A DNA stretch of 64,000 bases, taken from the NCBI GenBank assembly GCA_003117195.1, contig BDSI01000096.1, positions 186,001 to 250,000 on the forward strand, read 5' to 3'. Source of the DNA: Eudorina sp. 2006-703-Eu-15 (taxonomy: Eukaryota > Chlorophyta > Chlorophyceae > Chlamydomonadales > Volvocaceae). Of the stretch, positions 12,301 to 21,980 are shown piece by piece. The position numbers were made by a program, and so were the translations under genes. The notes beneath the pieces are model-generated. The model worked only from the letters and a program-made list of their open reading frames with translations. It was not told the origin of the DNA and did not search any database. The first letter of the stretch is position 1. The number at the start of each line of letters is the position of its first letter.

Positions 12301-15300
12301 GGCGGGGGCCCGGGCCGGTGACACATGCTGTACATTGCGTTAGTCAGTCACCCATTCACTCATCCATTTCCAGCCACCAATGTCCTGAAGCCATCTTCCC
12401 CTTCCCTCGCCCCTCACCCCTCGCCCTCTCCTCCCCAGGCAAGACCACGGTCATATCCCACTCGGTGGACCTCTGGGTGCGGCTCGTGGCGCCCCGCCTG
12501 CCGACCGTGGGCAACGGCCGGCACCGCGAGGCCATGGCCTGTGTGGCGCGCAGCAACGTGGCCGCGAAGAACATCGCCCTGGCGCTTCTGAAGCGAGGTC
12601 TAGGGCCGCAGCAGTTCAGGTGCGCCCAGTTTGCGGTTTCGCTTGTGCAGTGTGTGGTCACCGATGACCCGTGCGGGGGGGTCCACTACTGTAACATCAT
12701 CACTACGTTTGATGTCCGGTTGCTTCGTTGCTCTGCTGCCGGTGGGTCGCCGCTGCCGGCGGCGCCCCTGGGCAGGCCCCGGTAGCCCCGGTGGCCCCTC
12801 CTGCGTGGGGCCCGCTGTAATCTACCTCCATTCATTCATATTCCTTTTCACATTAAAATTATCATTTATGATGTGTACTTTTGCATTGATCACGTCGGCA
12901 GGCTGGTGGTTTCGGAGGACTACCATTACGAGTGGCACGAGGAGCAGTACCGCGGGGATCTGGAGGCGGTGGTGGTCACCAGCGACGAGCTGAGGGGCAA
13001 GGACATCTCGAGGAGGCTGGAGGAGGTGCAGGTGAGCAGGACGGGAGGTGTGGGTGGCAACTACCAGCAGTGACATGCGAGCTGCAGCTCCGCACGGCTC
13101 CCTGCTGTTGGCAGGCGTGCATGTGCGGACGACCGAATCAACTGCGGTGGTGCCTGTATGTATCGCTGATTATATAGGCAGGATTGCGCAAAGCCCGCGA
13201 TCATGCGCGACACCGGCGCATGGATGGGGCCTGCCTGGTATATATACACCGTTGATCCCGTTTTTCTGGGATCCGCTGTAACGTTCATTCATCAGCGCCG
13301 CCCCTGCACGTAATGGACACACGCACGCACACACACGCAGGTGTTTGTGACCACCGCCTCGATGCTGGCCAGCAAGAATTTCCGCGCAGCTGCGCTGTAC
13401 GGCAAGGAGCTGACGCGGCTGCTCGTGGACGAGGCGTCGCAGATCTACGCGGGTGACCTGATGTTGCCGCTCCATCAGTACGGCAGCCATCTGAGGTACG
13501 CACGGCACTTGGGCTTCGCTTCGCGAGGTACCGGTAGGCAGCTGTGTGAGACGGAGGTTGCAGTGACGCGTTTCAACTTGCTGTGCGCAGGGATTAAAGC
13601 CTATAAGTAGGCAGGATGATAAAGCAAATCCGGGCATACGCATACGCATACGCGACCATGCCCTGGCTGACTGGCGGGCTGGCGGGCTGGCCTGTCCACC
13701 CGTCCCTGTTGCCCTGTCTCTGCAGGTCTCTGTCGCTGTTCGGGGATGACGTGCAGCTGCCGCCCTTCGGCAGCGAGTGGGACGGCGCGCAACTCCACAG
13801 CCTCTTCGACCACCTCAGCCCGGCCCACCACCGGGCGTCAGCCCGGCTACGCGCCCAGCCTGGGGCCTTCGCCGTGGGACCCGCGCTCACCTCGCCTCGC
13901 GGCACAGCAGCGGCAGCCGCGAGGGGCAGCAGCGGCGGCGGCGGCGGCATCATCACCAGCCGCAGCGGCGGCGGCGGCGGCGGCGACGAGCTTGGCGGCG
14001 ACGGCGCCGCGCGCGTGATGCTGTCGGTGTCGTACCGCCTGCCGCCGGACCTGTGCGCGTTCATCAGCACGTCGCTGTACGGCAAGGAGCTGCGGTCCAG
14101 TCGGCAGCTGGGTGCCCGGTGAGCCCATCCACGGGTGTACGGCAGTTCCGTGACGCACGTTAGTTTCGGGGTCCGTTGTTGTAACGCTTATTCATGCCGT
14201 TCCGTACGACCCGTATGATGAGCGGCGGAAGCGACGCGCCGTAATAAGGTCGCTGCTGGATCACCTGCTGCTGGATGTAGACAGCAGGGGCACAGCTCTG
14301 GCCTTGCTTGGCCTGCGTTCAGGCGGTATATCAGGAAAGCCTGTGTGTGCCTGCGTGTGCTTGTCTGTGTCACGGCTTACTGAAGAAACGGTGCTACCCG
14401 TGACAGCGGCATCCCCTCCCAAGGGGCATCGTCCCCCGGATGGGGTGCTTGCCCGCTTCCTGCCAAAGCACTCTTGAAGCAGCAGTACGGGGATCCCACC
14501 TACAACCCAAAACCCTCTCTACACTACACCGATCTGATCGACTGCGATTTGGTGCTCCGCGGCTTGTCCCGGCCTGCAGGGCGGCGATTCGGTGGGTGGA
14601 TGTTGAGGGCCAGGAGGACAGCGGTGGCAGCTCCAGTTTCCGCAACCGCGCGGAGGCGCAGGCGGTGGTGCGGCTGGCCAAGAGCGAGTGCCAGAGGGGC
14701 AGCAGCTGGACGGTGGGTGGGTGACTGGGTGGGTCGGTGGGTGGGCTGCACCGTGTGATGAACGTGCACGTGAAACGCAATCCATGGCGGCGTCGCGTGC
14801 GCCTTCCTTGCCCTGCGTTTCCAAAAGAAAGGGCGGGCGGATGCCCCGTCGCGCCATCTCATCAAGTCAGTGTTTTCCCCCAACGCAAGGTCATGGCTTG
14901 GTGTGTTATCATCTCGTGTGGCGTGCGGCTTGATCCGTCCTAGATCTGGACCTGGATCCAGATCTGGATCCAGATCCAGGTGCCAAACCCCAGATGGTAC
15001 GTGCGTGGATGACTGGTCGTACAGGTCATCACAGGGTACGACCTGCAGCGGAACCTCCTGGAGAAGGAGCTGTCCAAGCACTGGCCCGGACCGGGGGGAG
15101 CTGTGGGGTCGGCAGCAGGGGCGGCCACACACCAAGCCACCTCATCAGCCTCATCATCCGGCGGTGCAGGCGACAGGCGGAGCGGCAGCGATCGCGTGTA
15201 CAACATCGAGTAGGTACCCGCCGTACATGCATGTCCGTACTTCATTGAACAGTACCTCGACGCAGCATGCGTACGTGCGCTGGTTGAGCGAGTAATCGTT

Positions 15301-16806
15301 ACAACGGACCCCGGGAAGGGACTCCAGGTACCCTTCTCCGGTATCCAAGCAAGCTCCCCGCCCCACGCGTAGGAATGCCGTATTTAAATGTATGTGCACA
15401 TGTACATGTACATGTTTTGATGCTGGTCTTGGCGACCAATCGTTCCACGATCCAAGGGCGGGCGTGGGCGTGCCGTTGTGCGCGGGTGTGCGTGCCGTCA
15501 TATCTAATGAGAAGCCCACCCAGAACTGCCCAGACCCGGATATACCGTATACTAACCAAAACCTGCGATTTCCGTCGTGTGTGTGTATGTGCCCACCTTC
15601 CTACCTGCAGTACGTTCCAGGGCCGCGAGGATGAGGTGGTGATCGCCAGCCTGGTGCGCTCCGGAACCAGTCTGGGCTTCATGAAGGACGACCGCCGCGT
15701 CAACGTCATGCTCACACGGTACGACTGTACGAAAACACGTACGACATGGTCACCGTACATACGGATGCATGTACGCAGCAACCCTATCTGCGACGTGCCG
15801 TGTACGGGATCATCAACCTCCTGTCGATCCGTCGTCGTGAAACCTGCCGGTCTGAAATGAACCTGCCGTACCGCTTGCTCCTCACATCACACCAAGAATG
15901 AACCAGACCAACCGCGCCGGCAAGCAAGAAGAGACGGGAATGAACCATGAATGAGAGTATGAAACATGTGCCCGCTCGCTTGCACATGCGGCACCACTCC
16001 GGCCGCGTCAACACACCTGTTTTGCTTGCCCCGCTTAGCCGCCCGATTTGAACTGCACCAATCCGACAGATTTCATTGTACTTCACAAGTAATCCTAAAA
16101 TCACCCTTTTGAGCTTTTATCCATCTCATCCATCCCTCTTCCTGCCCTCGCCCGCCTGCATGTACGACTGTACCGCAGCTGCACTCATCAGCTGGTGGTG
16201 GTCGGTCGTCTGCAGCTGGCACTGGCACACGGGGACACCCTCATCGGCCGCATGGCGTTGTACTGCGAGGCCGCGGGGCTGGTGGAACGGGACACGAGCA
16301 GCAGCAGCGGTGTCGGCAGCAGCAGCAGCGGCGGCGTCGGCGGCGGCGGTGCTGTTGGCGGCGGCGCGGCGGCCGCCACCACCAAAGAAGCAGCGAAACA
16401 AACGGAACCTGCTGCTGCCGCGCCACAACCGCCGGCGTCGGCGAGCAGCAGCGGCCGTGCGGTCACGCAGGTGCTGCACAACGTCGGGCAAACAGGTTCT
16501 CCGTCAACGTCGGGATCGTCGGCGTCGGGGTCGGCGTCGGGGTCGGCGCCCGCGTGGACGCGCGCACCGGGGTCGGGTAAGAAGGATGCAGCGGCGGGGT
16601 CGGGGAAGAAGGCTCCTGCGGCGGGGTCGGGGAAGAAGGCTCCTGCGGCGGGGTCGGGTAAGAAGGCTCCCGCGGCGGGCGCCGCACCGAGCCGCAAGAA
16701 GGGCAGCGGGCCCCGACAGGCGGCAGCGGCGGCTGCGTACGGTGTCCCGGCCCACGTGCCGAAGAGGGGGGTCGTCTGGCTGTCGGCGGATGGATTAGCA
16801 GTTTAG
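8265..16806 (+). CDS. 3'-5' exonuclease / SF1 helicase fusion protein
   Basis: Predicted nuclease-helicase acting on RNA or DNA. Exons: 8265-9438, 9741-9928, 10260-10505, 10823-11009, 11508-11614, 11940-12201, 12439-12619, 12902-13031, 13341-13495, 13726-14118, 14580-14712, 15025-15209, 15611-15718, 16179-16806; every junction is GT-AG and in phase, giving 1358 residues. The N-terminus is Ser/Pro/Ala-rich. A DEDDy (RNase D/WRN-like) exonuclease shows FDTEF (D240, E242), D383 in DALMMFAAFG, and YAALD (Y457, D461), with a 20-Gln insert at 329-348. The helicase shows GPPGTGKTT (717-725), DEAS (855-858), GDDVQLPP (883-890), VITGYDLQ (1053), TFQGRED (1115) and RRVNVMLTR, all UPF1/SMUBP2-like SF1B motifs. 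A Lys/Ala/Gly repeat tail follows. Partner and substrate are unknown. Confidence 0.9.
9249..9308 (+). repeat. (CAG)20 polyglutamine tract
   Basis: Twenty uninterrupted CAG codons within exon 1 of the exonuclease-helicase, between exonuclease motifs I and II. A pure CAG run is likely to vary in length between strains. Confidence 0.95.
11213..11245 (+). repeat. dispersed repeat family A, copy 1
   Basis: GAATGAATGG followed by TGTTACAGCGGACCCACGGG in intron 4 of the exonuclease-helicase gene. Same core as six other copies in this window. Confidence 0.75.
12215..12262 (+). repeat. dispersed repeat family B, copy 1
   Basis: GTGTGTTTAGATAAGAGACG then CGCCCGACCCAAAACGCG and a GT run, starting a few bases after the exon 6 donor of the exonuclease-helicase. 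Confidence 0.75.
13200..13294 (-). repeat. dispersed repeat family A, copy 2
   Basis: Read on the minus strand: GAATGAACGTTACAGCGGAT, then CCCAGAAAAACGGGATCAAC and GGTGTAT. It matches the copy at 33755 over roughly 45 bases. It sits in intron 8 of the exonuclease-helicase. Confidence 0.8.
14163..14196 (-). repeat. dispersed repeat family A, copy 3 (degenerate)
   Basis: Minus-strand GAATAAGCGTTACAACAACG then GACCCCGAAAC, in intron 10 of the exonuclease-helicase. Confidence 0.6.
15295..15330 (+). repeat. dispersed repeat family A, copy 4
   Basis: TCGTTACAACGGACCCCGGG then AAGGGACTCC, in intron 12 of the exonuclease-helicase. The AAGGGACT segment after the core is shared with the copy at 39975-40016. 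Confidence 0.65.
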
Positions 16807-18263
16807 GTGCACCCGGGTAGGTGCACACGCGGGTGCCAACGTACCAAACCACCATGCAGTAGTCGTCGGGCTAGGCGCCGCGGCGGGCTGTGCCGTGACC
16901 CGCCGTGAGGTGGTACAACCGACACCAATAAGAGTGCGGACTGCAGAGCGCAATCAATCTAGGTATCTATCTGGGCAACCTGGTGTGCGGGGTCGGGTGG
17001 TAGCTTGCTTAGGACGTAGGAGCCGAACAAGATCTATTTCGAGGCCTGCCATCACGGCGCCCTACCTCTCGACGGACTGCCGCGATGGTCAGCGGTCGCA
17101 TAACGGCATAACGTGTACCGTGTACGAGTGCACGTCTTCAGGGTGTCATACGAAGTTGAATATTGCTTGTACAGTGCGTGAATGATGTGGTACGGTCAGC
17201 CCGCAGCAGGATGTCCGCTGCTGAAGATTGATTTGCATGGGTGGATAGATGGTTAGGCAAGTCGGAGATGGTACGGCGGTGCATCCGCATGTTGTGTGTT
17301 GGTATACAAGGGGATATCGGCGGCTGCCATCGTTGTCGGCCGCCTGATGGGGACCGTACGCGAATCCTCGCGAACCGAACCCTGGACTATCTAACCCCGC
17401 GCGTTGCGGCCTATTGCTTTTGGGCCTATTGCATTGTGACTTGGGTGCGGCGGGTTAGCAATAGTGATGACCCATACCTATGTGTACGACACACGAGCGC
17501 GAGCTGCTGTGTTTCGATCGAGTTGAATCTTGAATGTGGTCACCTGCCCGACCTATAACTTTCCCGGTATCTCGATGACAGTTGCTACGTTTCGAGGTAG
17601 GGACGGAGGCTGTATTAAGCCACTCGGGCGGTTCGAGCCCTGGCGCACGGCCTTGAAGATTTCGCGTTGTCTGGGGGCATACAGGCATGTACTCTGCTGG
17701 CAGTAGTACCGACAGCAAGATGGGTAAAGATAGATCCTCCTGAATACCCTCCTCGACAGATCAGTTAGGTCGGGCTACATAGATAGATTGCAACTGTTGG
17801 CGCGCACTGAGGCTGGTTATTAGAGAGCTGGGGAGCAAGGACTGGCGCAGTTTTGTAAGTACAGCAGGTCACACATGTATCGACAGCAAGTCGTTGTTTG
17901 CTTGTTAATGTTCGATCGGTTGGCTAGCCATCTCTCTCCGCCAGCTGTCGCGGCCTTCACATACGACCGCCCAAGCCCCCAAAGCACTTGTTACTGCCAC
18001 CGAACATATGCACACTGGTTACTGCCTCTGAACGCTAGCACATAAGTGAACCCTAATCATACGACACGGTCAGCACACCTCCATACACGTCACTGACATG
18101 CTCGCAGAAGCATCACCAGAAACAAGCTAAACAAGCACATAAGATACAAACCGCAAATGCGTGGTTGGGCTATGGGGCGGCATATCGTTGCGAACCCTTC
18201 CCCAACTAACTATTTGTTTGCCTAGACGTACCAGGTCGCGCTATCACGTGCAGCGTGCAGAGT

Positions 18264-18387
18264 GTCCGTGTCGGTACACACTCCGTGTCCGTACACACTC
18301 CATGTCCGTACACATTCCGTGTCCGTACACATTCCGTGTCCGTACACATTCCGTGTCCGTACACATTCCGTGTCCGTATCCGTACAT
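18264..18387. repeat. 17-bp tandem array (CCGTGTCCGTACACATT)n
   Basis: About seven units of CCGTGTCCGTACACATT, the outer ones with one or two changes. The array ends some 50 bases before the palindrome at 18441. Confidence 0.95.
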
Positions 18388-18440
18388 AGTCCGACATTCT
18401 ATCCGCATCAAGGATCCAATCTGACATCTTGATACTGTCG

Positions 18441-18489
18441 CACTTCTCGACTACTACTAGTGTGTCACACTAGTAGTAGTCGAGAAGTG
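18441..18489. repeat. perfect palindrome, 24-bp arms
   Basis: Arms 18441-18464 and 18466-18489 are exact reverse complements separated by a single T. The arm begins CACTTCTCGACTACTACTAG. Transcribed RNA would form a 24-bp hairpin with virtually no loop; in DNA it could extrude as a cruciform. Confidence 0.95.
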
Positions 18490-20671
18490 ACACAAACACT
18501 ATACGCTACTCTTTTAAGTATGCCCATAATGAGCTCAATGGCAAACGACTGCTCACCCCCGCGGGGCTTCTGTTCTCCCCATCATCTCCTTTGTCATCTT
18601 CCAAGAGTGCTGCTTAGTGATGACTCACTGAGATTGTGCTCCTCGCAAACTACGTGCATCCGCACGGCGCCCCGTTCATTACTGCCGGCCGCAGCCGCGG
18701 CAGCGCTATTATTATTGGATTGAGCAGCGGTGCGGGGCGAATCAACTAGGTCAACGCTGTATCCACACGTCCCGCCGCCATCGGCACGGCACTTGATTGC
18801 CTGTGGTAGGGCGAGTGCCGCAATCACAGCTGTGGGCCGTGTTCCCCTCCTCACCAGTGACAGCAGCGTCACCACGGATGCCGCCGATAACCGACGGCAA
18901 GTGGCGGGTCACTTTTGGAAACCAGCATCAGCATCAGCATCAGCACTGTGAGATGCAGAGTGAGATCCGAGGGAGACGTCCAGATGCTGGGCTACTTGGT
19001 ATCCACGGCACCGGCCGAGGGTTCTAACCCGGCGGGCGGAGACGGCGTGGACGTGAAGCAGCCTGTCAACACCACCAACATGCACCTATCCAACCTGGCG
19101 AACATCTTCAAATGCACGGCACACCATAGTTGCTGCACTCGCCCGGCTACGAGCAAGCGCCATGCCAACGGCGGCGGGCCGTGTAAATGCGGCGTTGACC
19201 CGCCCCACGCCGGTGGCCACTGGGATAGCAGCCACGGCGGTAATGATCAGGCAGCCACGGCGGTAATAAATGGGCTGCCTCACGGATGCATGTAGTCTAC
19301 GAGTGAGTGCAGTCCCCGCTAGCCACCACTCACCGAAGACAGCAAAGGAGATGACCAAAACAAGAGAAGCCCCGCGGGGATGCACTCGTTTTGCCCGGTG
19401 GCGGCTCCCAATTGCGGTCTCCCTGCACTGTCGGGTGACACCTGTGGGTGTTGCAGGACATTGTACGATTCCGTGAGCACAAGCGAAGCCACAAAAGACT
19501 TTTACACGGGTGAGTGACGTGGACTACTGGCACAGTCAGTCATGTCATCATAACTTCGCCACCTATTACATTATCATGCAAACTCGGAAACTGGGACTCT
19601 GGCATGGGCTATGGTCGTGCACTGACAGCCTGGCAATCGGTGTGTCAGGACCCCGGCATGGGGCTGGGGGTGTGCACCGACATGCAGCCAAGCGGCATGA
19701 ACAGGATCCACGACAGGAACACCTACCTGTGCCACCCGGCAGCCTCAACGCCACGCCCTCGCCACCACCGCCGTCGCCGCCGCCGGCTCAGGACAAGGAG
19801 TGGGCGCCCGTGGAGGGACCGGCGCCTGTGCGTTGAGTGAGGGAGAGGACGGCAAGGGAGACAGCGCGCGTTGCTTGGGGCATGGGTTCGGCATGTTGCA
19901 CGGCCGCCATGTACGAGTCTGCCAGCAAGAGGTAGGGTCGACACCGTAAGACACTCGTGTGTAGGTTTAAGCGCCAAGGAGCACGCCGCCGCGCGGTCGC
20001 GGGGCTGCTGTGCGTAACGGGGGGGCCAAGGCGCGCCCCTCCAAACACGCCCCGCGCACCTGTGTCCTAGAGAAGACCGAGCGCACCGAGGTAGCATCGG
20101 GTCGAGGTAGTTGAGGAGGGAACACCTTCACAACTGCGCACAACAAGCACAACAAGCAATACGAGAAGAATGCCATTCTCGATCACAAAAGATGGCATGT
20201 AGACAAATGTTCACCCCACTTCCAACTTCGAAGTCAATCTTGCTTGTCGATCACCTTCGTGCAAAGGCGCACCGAAGAATGACCCATGGGTCAGCACCAC
20301 CAGATCGCCATACGATGATACGAGACGCCCCTTCAGCATTAGGGTTCCACTTATTATGCGCATACTCACTCTCGACACAATCTGACGATGTCTCCGACGC
20401 ACCACGACTGGGCGTCACGGCAACTGTTCCGCCAGCGTCGGCCAGCTCCTCCTCTTCCGCTGCATTGCACCGCAGGAACAGGGGTGCTCAAGACGGCGAC
20501 AGATAGCAGACGACGCCGATGAGCAGGAGATGTCGCGGAACTACACAATGCGGCAAGCGGTGGAAGCTGTGTTGGGCGGGGTTAAAACGAAACAGCGGAG
20601 GGGTGTTAAACAAGAAGCCCACCCGGAGGGGTGTGCGCTCACCTTGGTGATGGAGAATCTCGTCAGTATAT

Positions 20672-20729
20672 TCGGCCATTTGCTGCAATTGCATGTTTAC
20701 TCGGCCATTTGCTGCAATTGCATGTTTAC
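20672..20729. repeat. tandem duplication, 2 x 29 bp
   Basis: Two identical 29-base copies (20672-20700 and 20701-20729), each starting TCGGCCATTTGCTGCAATTG. Exact identity suggests a recent duplication. Confidence 0.95.
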
Positions 20730-20787
20730 GTCAAGGTTAATGGAGTAAGACCAGGACAACTGGCTCAGATAAGGGAGTCGGGCCGCA

Positions 20788-20849
20788 TACGACAACTCGC
20801 GAGCTGAGGTCACCATTGTGTACGACAACTCACGAGCTGAGGTCACCAT
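20788..20849. repeat. tandem duplication, 2 x ~33 bp
   Basis: Copies at 20788-20820 and 20821-20849, each starting TACGACAACTC and containing GAGCTGAGGTCACCAT; they differ by one base in the shared part. Confidence 0.9.
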
Positions 20850-21980
20850 AGCCACGTCGACAACTGTTACAACTGTTACTCGTCCGCGGGATGCAGTTAA
20901 AAGCCACTATCCGCGTGTCCGGTTGACGCACGTGTCTGTGTGGCAACATGCCCTCGCTTCGTTGGTCCTCTCACCTTTAGGAATGCGCACCAGCTCTTGC
21001 CAGCAGACTTCTCCCAAAATGGCCACTGCGCGCCCAGTGCTCTCGACGCCGTGTCTCCTGCTCGTCGCCCTGTTGCACACGCGCATCGACTTCAGCTGCT
21101 TAGCCCAGCCGCTATACGTTCTGCTGCTGTCAGGGTCGCGCCGCGGCACCGGTTGAGGACATAACGCCCTGCCCAAGGCCACCTGCGCCGGACATTTTAC
21201 ACACAGGCCTCCGCTATGCCACTCTGGTCATTAGGTTGCATCATTAGGTGTGTCCGCGAATCCATCAACCGCAGGAGTTCATGTTGGACGCCCCCGAAAG
21301 GTCATCGTGACCGGATCCTTAGCTCGGCCTGATAAAGTAATTGTTTGGGTATATTTCTTTGAGAAGAACACTAGGCTATTGTTATATGTCACGAGACGCA
21401 ACGTTCTGGCCTTCTCATGTATCTTGCCGACAGCCCGCGGTCGGTCGCGTTTTTTAGCTCGCTGTCTTGTCCCTAACATTAGATTCAAAAACGCATCAAA
21501 ACAAGTTATCGCGCTTGCTGCCCTGCTGTAGTTCGTTGGCTTGGATTCTGCTCCGGGGCCGGGCTAGGGGGGAGAGGCCCTCGGCAAGACGGCAACCCAA
21601 CGAAAGAAGCTCCTCGGTACGGAGCTAACCCGTTTGCCTACTTTTAACACAACGTAACAGGTGCGTGAGTTGCACTGGGGTTGAACATACCCGAATGATG
21701 TAATGAACGAGCGAGGTATCGCTGTCGTACGCGTGGTCGCATGTCGAAAGTTAATTTGTATTAGTTAATATATTTACACGCTTACATACGTGCTGGACTC
21801 ACAACACGAAGGAAAAGGCAAACGGTCAAGCGCTGGGATTTTGCCCACGGTTGGATGAAGTGGATTTGAAGGCTTATTACCATAACACAGTAGAACATTT
21901 TTAAGGGATCGACGCTACTATTGGCGGACTGCGTGCATCTATCCTGGTGCTCTGGTGTTAAACTCTGGTGCTCATCCTCC

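Larger units (their letters stand above)
16807..21980. other. intergenic region, repeats, no supported gene
   Basis: This 5.2-kb interval lies between the exonuclease-helicase stop and the TFIIB start. All frames are broken at short intervals and nothing matches a family I can name with confidence. It contains a 17-bp tandem array (18264-18387), a 49-base palindrome (18441-18489), and two tandem duplications (20672-20729, 20788-20849). Short Cys-rich or Pro-rich openings near 18960-19290 and 19510-19840 might be isolated exons or decayed genes but cannot be supported. Base composition falls in 17700-18500 and 21200-21900. The last few hundred bases should hold the TFIIB promoter. Confidence 0.5.

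Noticed and set aside
17620..17650. Second B-box-like sequence (GGTTCGAGCCC)
   Set aside because: Upstream sequence does not fold into D and anticodon arms.
19060..19130. PCNA-like motif (MHLSNLANIFKCTA)
   Set aside because: Only a dozen residues resemble the PCNA stretch with NMAKMLRC; no neighbouring PCNA exon was found, so it is probably chance or too decayed to call.
19510..19840. Short Pro-rich end (PSPPPPSPPP) like a cell-wall hydroxyproline-rich protein
   Set aside because: Too short, with no signal peptide or partner exon in the same frame.
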